DNA of 64,000 nucleotides from Morinoia aosen (taxonomy: Eukaryota > Arthropoda > Malacostraca > Amphipoda > Talitridae), in assembly GCA_030386875.1 (NCBI GenBank), contig CM059560.1, positions 45,550,757 to 45,614,756 on the forward strand, read 5' to 3'. Both the position numbers and the translations under genes were made by a program. Of the stretch, positions 50,131-61,900 are shown piece after piece. Within the stretch, counting starts at the first letter, position 1. Each line of letters opens with the position of its first letter. Under the pieces are notes generated by a model. The model did no database searches. It was not told where the DNA came from and saw only the letters and a program-made list of their open reading frames with translations.

Positions 50131-51442
50131 TACTCCTTTGTACGTTCTAGAGATATTTCCTGTACTCCTTTGTGCGCTGTAGAGATACCTTCTGTACTCC
50201 TTTGTGCGCTGTAGAGATACCTTCTGTACTCCTTTGTGCGCTGTAGAGATACCTTCTGTACTCCTTTGTGCGCTGTAGAGATACCTTCTGTACTCCTTTG
50301 TACGTTCTAGAGATATTTCCTGTACTCCTTTGTGCGCTGTAGAGATACCTTCTGTACTCCTTTGTGCGCTGTAGAGATACCTTCTGTACTCCTTTGGGCG
50401 CTGTAGAGATACCTTCTGTACTCCTTTGTGCGCTGTAGAGATACCTCGTGTACTCCTTTGTACGCTGTAGAGATACCTTCTGTATTCCTTTGTGCGCTGT
50501 AGAGATACCTTCTGTACTCCTTTGTGCGCTGTAGAGATACCTCGTGCACTCCTTTGTGCGCTGTAGAGATACCTTCTGTACGCCTTTGTGCGCTGTAGAG
50601 ATACCTTCTGTACTCCTTTGTACCCTGTAGAGATACCTCCTGTACTCCTTTGTACGTTCTAGAGATATTTCCTGTACTCCTTTGTGCGCTGTAGAGATAC
50701 CTTCTGTACTCCTTTGTGCGCTGTAGAGATACCTTCTGTACTCCTTTGTGCGCTGTAGAGATACCTTCTGTACTCCTTTGTGCGCTGTAGAGATACCTTC
50801 TGTACTCCTTTGTACGCTGTAGAGATACCTCGTGTACTCCTTTGTACGTTCTAGAGATATTTCCTGTACTCCTTTGTGCGCTGTAGAGATACCTTCTGTA
50901 CTCCTTTGTGCGCTGTAGAGATACCTTCTTTACTCCTTTGTGCGCTGTAGAGATACCTTCTGTACTCCTTTGTGCGCTGTAGAGATACCTTCTGTACTCC
51001 TTTGTGCGCTGTAGAGATACCTTCTGTACTCCTTTGTACGCTGTAGAGATACCTCGTGTACTCCTTTGTACGTTCTAGAGATATTTCCTGTACTCCTTTG
51101 TGCGCTGTAGAGATACCTTCTGTACTCCTTTGTGCGCTGTAGAGATACCTTCTGTACTCCTTTGTGCGCTGTAGAGATACCTTCTGTACGCCTTTGTGCG
51201 CTGTAGAGATACCTTCTGTACTCCTTTGTGCGCTGTAGAGATACCTTCTGTACTCCTATGTGCGCTGTAGAGATACCTTCTGTACTCCTTTGTGCGCTGT
51301 AGAGATACCTCGTGTACTCCTTTGTACGTTCTAGAGATATTTCCTGTACTCCTTTGTGCGCTGTAGAGATACCTTCTGTACTCCTATGTGCGCTGTAGAG
51401 ATACCTTCTGTACTCCTTTGTGCGCTGTAGAGATACCTCGTG
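50131..51442 (+). repeat. Third, shorter copy of the 2,048-bp superrepeat
   Basis: D at 50143, 50303, 50655, 50847, 51071 and 51327. Intervals 160, 352, 192, 224, 256 equal those from 47743, and the offset is 2,400 bp (75 monomers). TTTGGGCG, CTGTATTCC, TACGCCTTTG and TACTCCTATG recur. The left part with the AGAGAAAT D is absent. A private TACCCTGTAG variant is near 50621. Confidence 0.88.
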
Positions 51443-54420
51443 TACTCCTTCGTACGTTCTAGAGATATTTCCTGTACTCCTTTGTGCGCTGTAGAGATAC
51501 CTTCTGTACTCCTTTGTGCGCTGTAGAGATACCTTCTGTACTCCTTTGTACGCTGTAGAGATACCTCGTGTACTCCTTTGTGCGCTGTAGAGATACCTTC
51601 TGTACTCCTTTGTGCGCTGTAGAGATACCTTCTGTACTCCTTTGTGCGCTGTAGAGATACCTTCTGTACTCCTTTGTACGCTGTAGAGATACCTCGTGTA
51701 CTCCTTTGTACGTTCTAGAGATATTTCCTGTACTCCTTTGTGCGCTGTAGAGATACCTTCTGTACTCCTTTGTGCGCTGTAGAGATACCTTCTTTACTCC
51801 TTTGTGCGCTGTAGAGATACCTTCTGTACTCCTTTGTGCGCTGTAGAGATACCTTCTGTACTCCTTTGTGCGCTGTAGAGATACCTCGTGTACTCCTTTG
51901 TACGCTGTAGAGATACCTTCTGTACTCCTTTGTGCGCTGTAGAGATACCTTCTGTACTCCTTTGAATGCTGTAGAGATACCTTCTGTACTCCTTTGTGCG
52001 CTGTAGAGATACCTCGTGTACTCCTTTGTACGTTCTAGAGATATTTCCTGTACTCCTTTGTGCGCTGTAGAGATTCCTTCTGTACTCCTTTGTGCGCTGT
52101 AGAGATACCTTCTGTACTCCTTTGTGCGCTGTAGAGAGACCTTCTGTACTCCTTTGTGCGCTGTAGAGATACCTTCTGTACTTCTTTGTGCGCTGTAGAG
52201 ATACCTCGTGTACTCCTTTGTACGTTCTATAGATATTTCCTGCACTCCTTTGTGCGCTGTAGAGATACCTTCTGTACTCCTTTGTGCGCTGTAGAGATGC
52301 CTTCTGTACTCCTTTGCGCGCTGTAGAGATACCTTCTGTACTCCTTTGTACGCTGTAGAGATACCTTCTGTACTCCTTTGTACGCTGTAGAGATACCTCG
52401 TGTACTCCTTTGTACGTTCTAGAGGTATTTCCTGTACTCCTTTGTGCGCTGTAGAGATACCTTCTGTACTCCTTTGTGCGCTGTAGAGATACCTTCTGTA
52501 CTCCTTTGTGCGCTGTAGAGTTACCTTCTGTACTCCTTTGTGCGCTGTAGAGATACCTTCTGTACTCCTTTGTACGCTGTAGAGATACCTTCTGTACTCC
52601 TTTGTGCGCTGTAGAGATACCTTCTGTACTCCTTTGTACGCTGTAGAGATACCTCGTGTACTCCTTTGTACGTTCTAGAGATATTTCCTGTACTCCTTTG
52701 TGCGCTGTAGAGATACCTTCTGTACTCCTTTGTGCGCTATAGAGATACCTTCTGTACTCCTTTGTGCGCTGTAGAGATACCTTCTGTACTCCTTTGTACG
52801 CTGTAGAGATTCCTTCTGTACTCCTTTGTGCGCTGTAGAGATACCTTCTGTACTCCTTTGTGCGCTGTAGAGATACCTTCTGTTCTCCTTTGTACGCTGT
52901 AGAGATACCTCGTGTACTCCTTTGTACGTTCTAGAGATATTTCCTGTACTCCTTTGTGCGCTGTAGAGATACCTTCTGTACTCCTTTGTGCGCTGTAGAG
53001 ATACCTTCTGTACTCCTTTGTGCGCTGTAGAGATACCTTCTGTACTCCTTTGTGCGCTGTAGAGATACCTTCTGTACTCCTTTGTACGCTGTAGAGATAC
53101 CTCGTGTACTCCTTTGTACGTTCTAGAGATATTTCCTGTACTCCTTTGTGCGCTGTAGGGATACCTTCTGTACGCCTTTGTGCGCTGTAGAGATACCTTC
53201 TGTACTCCTTTGTGCGCTGTAGAGATACCTTCTGTACTCCTTTGTACGCTGTAGAGATACCTTCTGTACTCCTTTGTGCGCTGTAGAGATACCTTCTGTA
53301 CTCCTTTGTACGCTGTAGAGATACCTCGTGTACTCCTTTGTACGTTCTAGAGATATTTCCTGTACTCCTTTGTGCGCCGTAGAGATACCTTCTATCCTCC
53401 TTTGTGCGCTGTAGAGATACCTTCTGTACTCCTTTGTACGCTGTAGAGATACCTTCTGTACTTCTTTGTGCGCTGTAGAGATACCTTCTGTACTCCTTTG
53501 TACGCTGTAGAGATACCTCGTGTACTCCTTTGTACGTTCTAGAGATATTTCCTGTACTCCTTTGTGCGCTGTAGAGATACCTTCTGTACTCCTTTGTGCG
53601 CTGTAGAGATACCTTCTGTACTCCTTTGTGCGCTGTTGAGATACCTTCTGTACTCCTTTGTGCGCTGTAGAGATACCTTCTGTACTCCTTTGTGCGCTGT
53701 AGAGATACCTTCTGTACTCCTTTGTGCGCTGTAGAGATACCTTCTGTACTCCTTTGTGCGCTGTAGAGATACCTTCTGTACTCCTTTGTACGCTGTAGAG
53801 ATACCTCGTGTACTCCTTTGTGCGCTGTAGAGATACCTTCTGTACTCCTTTGTGCGCTGTTGAGATACCTTCTGTACTCCTTTGTGCGCTGTAGAGATAC
53901 CTTCTGTACTCCTTTGTGCGCTGTAGAGATACCTTCTGTACTCCTTTGTGCGCTGTAGAGATACCTTCTGTACTCCTTTGTGCGCTGTAGAGATACCTTC
54001 TGTACTCCTTTGTGCGCTGTAGAGATTCCTCATGTACTCCTTTGTACGCTGTAGAGATACCTTCTGCACTCCTTTGTACGCTGTAGAGATACCTCGTGTA
54101 CTCCTTTGTGCGCTGTAGAGATACCTTCTGTACTCCTTTGTACGCTGTAGAGATACCTCGTGTACTCCTTTGTACGTTCTAGAGATATTTCCTGTACTTC
54201 TTTGTGCGCTGTAGAGATACCTTCTGTACTCCTTTGTGCGCTGTAGGGATACCTTCTGTACTCCTTTGTGCGCTGTAGAGATACCTTCTGTACTCCTTTG
54301 TGCGCTGTAGAGATACCTTCTGTACTCCTTTGTGCGCTGTAGAGATACCTTCTGTACTCCTTTGTACGCTGTAGAGATACCTCGTTTACTCCTTTGTACG
54401 TTCTAGAGATATTTCCTGTA
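51443..54420 (+). repeat. Shortened relative of the 36-43 kb superrepeat family
   Basis: D at 51455, 51711, 52031, 52223 (TTCTATAG), 52415 (AGAGGTAT), 52671, 52927, 53119, 53343, 53535, 54175 and 54399. From 52415 the intervals 256, 256, 192, 224, 192, 640 match 256, 256, 224, 224, 192, 640 from 37857 except for one lost monomer. The 640-bp D-free block (53535-54175) and its CTGTTGAG markers are the same as in the three other copies. Confidence 0.85.
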
Positions 54421-55090
54421 CTCCTTTGTGCGCTGTAGAGATACCTTCTGTACTCCTTTGTGCGCTGTAGAGATACCTTCTGTACTCCTTTGTGCGCTGT
54501 AGAGATACCTTCTGTACTCCTTTGTGCGCTGTAGAGATACCTTCTGTACTCCTTTGCGCGCTGTAGAGATACCTTCTGTACTCCTTTGTACGCTGTAGAG
54601 ATACCTCGTGTACTCCTTTGTACGTTCTAGAGATATTTCCTGTACTCCTTTGTGCGCTGTAGAGATACCTTCTGTACTCCTTTGTGCGCTGTAGAGATAC
54701 CTTCTGTACTCCTTTGTGCGCTGTAGAGATACCTCGTGTACTCCTTTGTACGCTGTAGAGATACCTTCTGTACTACTTTGTGCGCTGTAGAGATACCTTC
54801 TGTACTCCTTTGTGCGCTGTAAAGATACCTTCTGTACTCCTTTGTGCGCTGTAGAGATACCTTCTGTACTCTTTTGTGCGCTGTAGAGATACCTCCTGTA
54901 CTCCTTTGTACGTTCTAGAGATATTTCCTGTACTCCTTTGTGCGCTGTAGAGATACCTTCTGTACTCCTTTGTGCGCTGTAGAGATACCTTCTGTACTCC
55001 TTTGTGCGCTGTAGAGATACCTTCTGTACTCCTTTGTGCGCTGTAGAGATACCTTCTGTACTCCTTTGTACGCTGTAGAGATACCTCGTG

Positions 55091-57042
55091 TACTCCTTTG
55101 TACGTTCTAGAGATATTTCCTGTACTCGTTTGTGCGCTGTAGAGATACCTTCTGTACTCCTTTGTGCGCTGTAGAGATACCTTCTTTACTCCTTTGTGCG
55201 CTGTAGAGATACCTTCTGTACTCCTTTGTGCGCTGTAGAGATACCTTCTGTACTCCTTTGTGCGCTGTAGAGATACCTTCTGTACTCCTTTGTACGCTGT
55301 AGAGATACCTCGTGTACTCCTTTGTACGTTCTAGAGATATTTCCTGTACTCCTTTGTGCGCTGTAGAGATACCTTCTGTACTCCTTTGTGCGCTTTAGAA
55401 ATACCTTCTGTACTCCTTTGTGCGCTGTAGAGATACCTTCTGTACTCCTTTGTGCGCTGTAGAGATACCTCGTGTACTCCTTTGTACGCTGTAGAGATAC
55501 CTTCTGTACTCCTTTGTGCGCTGTAGAGATACCTTCTCTACTCCTTTGTGCGCTGTAGAGATACCTTCTGTACTCCTTTGTGCGCTGTAGAGATACCTTC
55601 TGTACTCCTTTGTGCGCTGTAGAGATACCTTCTGTACTCCTTTGTGCGCTGTAGAGATACCTTCTGTACTCCTTTGTGCGCTGTAGAGATACCTTCTGTA
55701 CTCCTTTGTGCGCTGTAGAAATACCTTCTGTACTACTTTGTACGCTGTAGAGATACCTCGTGTACTCCTTTGTACGTTCTAGAGATATTTCCTGTACTCA
55801 TTTGTGCGCTGTAGAGATACCTTCTGTACTCCTTTGTGCGCTGTAGAGATACCTTCTGTACTCCTTTGTGCGCTGTAGAGATACCTTCTGTACTCCTTTG
55901 TACGCTGTAGAGATACCTTCTGTACTCCTTTGTACGCTGAAGAGATACCTTCTGTACTCCTTTGTACGCTGTAGAGATACCTCGTGTACTCCTTTGTACG
56001 TTCTAGAAATATTTCCTGTACTCCTTTGTGCGCTGTAGAGATACCTTCTGTACTCCTTTGTGCGCTGTAGAGATACCTTCTGTACTCTTTTGTGCGCTGT
56101 AGAGATACCTTCTGTACTCCTTTGTGCGCTGTAGAGATACCTTCTGTACTCCTTTGTGCGCTGTAGAGATACCTTCTGTACTCCTTTGTGCGCTGTAGAG
56201 ATACCTTCTGTTTTCCTTTGTGCGCTGTAGAGATACCTTCTGTACTCCTTTGTACGCTGTAGAGATATTTCCTGTACTCCTTTGTACGCTGTAGAGATAT
56301 TTCCTGTACTCCTTTGTGCGCTGTAGAGATACCTCGTGTACTCTTTTGTACGTTCTAGAGATATTTCCTGAACTCCTTTGTGCGCTGTAGAGATACCTTC
56401 TGTACTCCTTTGTGCGCTGTAGAGATACCTTCTGTACTCCTTTGTGCGCTGTAGAGATACCTTCTGTACGCCTTTGTGCGCTGTAGAGATACCTTCTGTA
56501 CTCCTTTGTGCGCTGTAGAGATACCTTCTGTACTCCTATGTGCGCTGTAGAGATACCTTCTGTACTCCTTTGTGCGCTGTAGAGATACCTCGTGTACTCC
56601 TTTGTACGTTCTAGAGATATTTCCTGTACTCCTTTGTGCGCTGTAGAGATACCTTCTGTACTCCTTTGTGCGCTGTAGAGATACCTTCTGTACTCCTTTG
56701 TGCGCTGTAGAGATACCTCGTGTACTCCTTCGTACGTTCTAGAGATATTTCCTGTACTCCTTTGTGCGCTGTAGAGATACCTTCTGTACTCCTTTGTGCG
56801 CTGTAGAGATACCTTCTGTACTCTTTTGTGCGCTGTAGAGATACCTTCTGTACTCCTTTGTGCGCTGTAGAGATACCTTCTGTACTCCTTTGTACGCTGT
56901 AGAGATACCTCGTGTACTCCTTTGTGCGCTGTAGAGATACCTTCTGTACTCCTTTGTGCGCTGTAGAGATACCTTCTGTACTCCTTTGTGCGCTGTAGAG
57001 ATACCTTCTGTACTCCTTTGTACGCTTTAGAGATACCTCGTG
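55091..57042 (+). repeat. 1,952-bp internal repeat, unit 1 (in the first 4,480-bp copy)
   Basis: D at 55103, 55327, 55775, 55999, 56351, 56607 and 56735 are each 1,952 bp (61 monomers) from 57055, 57279, 57727, 57951, 58303, 58559 and 58687. Shared variants: CTTCTTTACT (55181 and 57133), TAGAAAT (55396 and 57348), CTTCTCTAC (55533 and 57485), TACTCATTTG, and the double hybrid monomer. The same structure recurs at 59571-61522 in the second 4,480-bp copy. Confidence 0.92.
56243..56306 (+). repeat. Two consecutive B/D hybrid monomers
   Basis: Both units have the left part of B (TACGCTGTAGAG) and the right part of D (ATATTTCCTG), so they lack TCTAGA. The same pair is found at 58195-58258, 60723-60786 and 62675-62738, the positions predicted by the 1,952- and 4,480-bp periods. 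A single hybrid of A and D is at 14559-14590. They look like products of exchange or gene conversion inside a monomer. Confidence 0.85.
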
Positions 57043-58840
57043 TACTCCTTTGTACGTTCTAGAGATATTTCCTGTACTCCTTTGTGCGCTGTAGAGATAC
57101 CTTCTGTACTCCTTTGTGCGCTGTAGAGATACCTTCTTTACTCCTTTGTGCGCTGTAGAGATACCTTCTGTACTCCTTTGTGCGCTGTAGAGATACCTTC
57201 TGTACTCCTTTGTGCGCTGTAGAGATACCTTCTGTACTCCTTTGTACGCTGTAGAGATACCTCGTGTACTCCTTTGTACGTTCTAGAGATATTTCCTGTA
57301 CTCCTTTGTGCGCTGTAGAGATACCTTCTGTACTCCTTTGTGCGCTGTAGAAATACCTTCTGTACTCCTTTGTGCGCTGTAGAGATACCTTCTGTACTCC
57401 TTTGTGCGCTGTAGAGATACCTCGTGTACTCCTTTGTACGCTGTAGAGATACCTTCTGTACTCCTTTGTGCGCTGTAGAGATACCTTCTCTACTCCTTTG
57501 TGCGCTGTAGAGATACCTTCTGTACTCCTTTGTGCGCTGTAGAGATACCTTCTGTACTCCTTTGTGCGCTGTAGAGATACCTTCTGTACTCCTTTGTGCG
57601 CTGTAGAGATACCTTCTGTACTCCTTTGTGCGCTGTAGAGATACCTTCTGTACTCCTTTGTGCGCTGTAGAGATACCTTCTGTACTCCTTTGTACGCTGT
57701 AGAGATACCTCGTGTACTCCTTTGTACGTTCTAGAGATATTTCCTGTACTCATTTGTGCGCTGTAGAGATACCTTCTGTACTCCTTTGTGCGCTGTAGAG
57801 ATACCTTCTGTACTCCTTTGTGCGCTGTAGAGATACCTTCTGTACTCCTTTGTGCGCTGTAGAGATACCTTCTGTACTCCTTTGTACGCTGTAGAGATAC
57901 CTTCTGTACTCCTTTGTACGCTGTAGAGATACCTCGTGTACTCCTTTGTACGTTCTAGAGATATTTCCTGTACTCCTTTGTGCGCTGTAGAGATACCTTC
58001 TGTACTCCTTTGTGCGCTGTAGAGATACCTTCTGTACTCTTTTGTGCGCTGTAGAGATACCTTCTGAACTCCTTTGTGCGCTGTAGAGATACCTTCTGTA
58101 CTCCTTTGTGCGCTGTAGAGATACCTTCTGTACTCCTTTGTGCGCTGTAGAGATACCTTCTGTACTCCTTCGTGCGCTGTAGAGATACCTTCTGTACTCC
58201 TTTGTACGCTGTAGAGATATTTCCTGTACTCCTTTGTACGCTGTAGAGATATTTCCTGTACACCTTTGTGCGCTGTAGAGATACCTCGTGTACTCCTCTG
58301 TACGTTCTAGAGATATTTCCTGAACTCCTTTGTGCGCTGTAGAGATACCTTCTGTACTCCTTTGTGCGCTGTAGAGATACCTTCTTTACTCCTTTGTGCG
58401 CTGTAAAGATACCTTCTGTACGCCTTTGTGCGCTGTAGAGATACCTTCTGTACTCCTTTGTGCGCTGTAGAGATACCTTCTGTACTCCTTTGTGCGCTGT
58501 AGAGATACCTTCTGTACTCCTTTGTGCGCTGTAGAGATACCTCGTGTACTCCTTTGTACGTTCTAGAGATATTTCCTGTACTCCTTTGTGCGCTGTAGAG
58601 ATACCTTCTGTACTCCTTTGTGCGCTGTAGAGATACCTTCTGTACTCCTTTGTGCGCTGTAGAGATACCTCGTGTACTCCTTCGTACGTTCTAGAGATAT
58701 TTCCTGTACTCCTTTGTGCGCTGTAGAGATACCTTCTTTACTCCTTTGTGCGCTGTAGAGATACCTTCTGTACTCCTTTGTGCGCTGTAGAGATACCTTC
58801 TGTACTCCTTTGTGCGCTGTAGAGATACCTTCTGTACTCC
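57043..58840 (+). repeat. 1,952-bp internal repeat, unit 2 (in the first 4,480-bp copy)
   Basis: Second copy of the preceding unit, followed through the D at 58687. After it the interval is 416 bp, compared with 320 bp in unit 1. It is more diverged from unit 1 than the two 4,480-bp copies are from each other (for example TCTGAACTCC near 58073 and TACACCTTTG near 58259). The 1,952-bp duplication therefore came first and the 4,480-bp duplication later. Its counterpart is at 61523-63320. Confidence 0.88.
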
Positions 58841-58900
58841 TTTGTACGCTGTAGAGATACCTCGTGTACTCCTTTGTGCGCTGTAGAGATACCTTCTGTA

Positions 58901-61900
58901 CTCCTTTGTGCGCTGTAGAGATACCTTCTGTACTCCTTTGTGCGCTGTAGAGATACCTTCTGTACTCCTTTGTGCGCTGTAGAGATACCTTCTGTACTCC
59001 TTTGTGCGCTGTAGAGATACCTTCTGTACTCCTTTGCGCGCTGTAGAGATACCTTCTGTACTCCTTTGTACGCTGTAGAGATACCTCGTGTACTCCTTTG
59101 TACGTTCTAGAGATATTTCCTGTACTCCTTTGTGCGCTGTAGAGATACCTTCTGTACTCCTTTGTGCGCTGTAGAGATACCTTCTGTACTCCTTTGTGCG
59201 CTGTAGAGATACCTCGTGTACTCCTTTGTACGCTGTAGAGATACCTTCTGTACTACTTTGTGCGCTGTAGAGATACCTTCTGTACTCCTTTGTGCGCTGT
59301 AAAGATACCTTCTGTACTCCTTTGTGCGCTGTAGAGATACCTTCTGTACTCTTTTGTGCGCTGTAGAGATACCTCCTGTACTCCTTTGTACGTTCTAGAG
59401 ATATTTCCTGTACTCCTTTGTGCGCTGTAGAGATACCTTCTGTACTCCTTTGTGCGCTGTAGAGATACCTTCTGTACTCCTTTGTGCGCTGTAGAGATAC
59501 CTTCTGTACTCCTTTGTGCGCTGTAGAGATACCTTCTGTACTCCTTTGTACGCTGTAGAGATACCTCGTGTACTCCTTTGTACGTTCTAGAGATATTTCC
59601 TGTACTCGTTTGTGCGCTGTAGAGATACCTTCTGTACTCCTTTGTGCGCTGTAGAGATACCTTCTTTACTCCTTTGTGCGCTGTAGAGATACCTTCTGTA
59701 CTCCTTTGTGCGCTGTAGAGATACCTTCTGTACTCCTTTGTGCGCTGTAGAGATACCTTCTGTACTCCTTTGTACGCTGTAGAGATACCTCGTGTACTCC
59801 TTTGTACGTTCTAGAGATATTTCCTGTACTCCTTTGTGCGCTGTAGAGATACCTTCTGTACTCCTTTGTGCGCTTTAGAAATACCTTCTGTACTCCTTTG
59901 TGCGCTGTAGAGATACCTTCTGTACTCCTTTGTGCGCTGTAGAGATACCTCGTGTACTCCTTTGTACGCTGTAGAGATACCTTCTGTACTCCTTTGTGCG
60001 CTGTAGAGATACCTTCTCTACTCCTTTGTGCGCTGTAGAGATACCTTCTGTACTCCTTTGTGCGCTGTAGAGATACCTTCTGTACTCCTTTGTGCGCTGT
60101 AGAGATACCTTCTGTACTCCTTTGTGCGCTGTAGAGATACCTTCTGTACTCCTTTGTGCGCTGTAGAGATACCTTCTGTACTCCTTTGTGCGCTGTAGAA
60201 ATACCTTCTGTACTACTTTGTACGCTGTAGAGATACCTCGTGTACTCCTTTGTACGTTCTAGAGATATTTCCTGTACTCATTTGTGCGCTGTAGAGATAC
60301 CTTCTGTACTCCTTTGTGCGCTGTAGAGATACCTTCTGTACTCCTTTGTGCGCTGTAGAGATACCTTCTGTACTCCTTTGTACGCTGTAGAGATACCTTC
60401 TGTACTCCTTTGTACGCTGAAGAGATACCTTCTGTACTCCTTTGTACGCTGTAGAGATACCTCGTGTACTCCTTTGTACGTTCTAGAAATATTTCCTGTA
60501 CTCCTTTGTGCGCTGTAGAGATACCTTCTGTACTCCTTTGTGCGCTGTAGAGATACCTTCTGTACTCTTTTGTGCGCTGTAGAGATACCTTCTGTACTCC
60601 TTTGTGCGCTGTAGAGATACCTTCTGTACTCCTTTGTGCGCTGTAGAGATACCTTCTGTACTCCTTTGTGCGCTGTAGAGATACCTTCTGTTTTCCTTTG
60701 TGCGCTGTAGAGATACCTTCTGTACTCCTTTGTACGCTGTAGAGATATTTCCTGTACTCCTTTGTACGCTGTAGAGATATTTCCTGTACTCCTTTGTGCG
60801 CTGTAGAGATACCTCGTGTACTCTTTTGTACGTTCTAGAGATATTTCCTGAACTCCTTTGTGCGCTGTAGAGATACCTTCTGTACTCCTTTGTGCGCTGT
60901 AGAGATACCTTCTGTACTCCTTTGTGCGCTGTAGAGATACCTTCTGTACGCCTTTGTGCGCTGTAGAGATACCTTCTGTACTCCTTTGTGCGCTGTAGAG
61001 ATACCTTCTGTACTCCTATGTGCGCTGTAGAGATACCTTCTGTACTCCTTTGTGCGCTGTAGAGATACCTCGTGTACTCCTTTGTACGTTCTAGAGATAT
61101 TTCCTGTACTCCTTTGTGCGCTGTAGAGATACCTTCTGTACTCCTTTGTGCGCTGTAGAGATACCTTCTGTACTCCTTTGTGCGCTGTAGAGATACCTCG
61201 TGTACTCCTTCGTACGTTCTAGAGATATTTCCTGTACTCCTTTGTGCGCTGTAGAGATACCTTCTGTACTCCTTTGTGCGCTGTAGAGATACCTTCTGTA
61301 CTCTTTTGTGCGCTGTAGAGATACCTTCTGTACTCCTTTGTGCGCTGTAGAGATACCTTCTGTACTCCTTTGTACGCTGTAGAGATACCTCGTGTACTCC
61401 TTTGTGCGCTGTAGAGATACCTTCTGTACTCCTTTGTGCGCTGTAGAGATACCTTCTCTACTCCTTTGTGCGCTGTAGAGATACCTTCTGTACTCCTTTG
61501 TACGCTTTAGAGATACCTCGTGTACTCCTTTGTACGTTCTAGAGATATTTCCTGTACTCCTTTGTGCGCTGTAGAGATACCTTCTGTACTCCTTTGTGCG
61601 CTGTAGAGATACCTTCTTTACTCCTTTGTGCGCTGTAGAGATACCTTCTGTACTCCTTTGTGCGCTGTAGAGATACCTTCTGTACTCCTTTGTGCGCTGT
61701 AGAGATACCTTCTGTACTCCTTTGTACGCTGTAGAGATACCTCGTGTACTCCTTTGTACGTTCTAGAGATATTTCCTGTACTCCTTTGTGCGCTGTAGAG
61801 ATACCTTCTGTACTCCTTTGTGCGCTGTAGAAATACCTTCTGTACTCCTTTGTGCGCTGTAGAGATACCTTCTGTACTCCTTTGTGCGCTGTAGAGATAC

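Larger units (their letters stand above)
54421..58900 (+). repeat. 4,480-bp superrepeat, copy 1 of a nearly perfect tandem duplication
   Basis: Read by eye against the sequence 4,480 bp (140 monomers) downstream. The two agree from about 54421 to about 58973, including dozens of private variants. I noticed only two substitutions, 56978 G against 61458 C and 57434 T against 61914 A. The D barcode is 288, 192, 224, 448, 224, 352, 256, 128, 320, 224, 448, 224, 352, 256, 128, 416. Upstream of 54421 the two diverge, copy 1 being preceded by a C-D pair and copy 2 by C-A. Confidence 0.95.
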
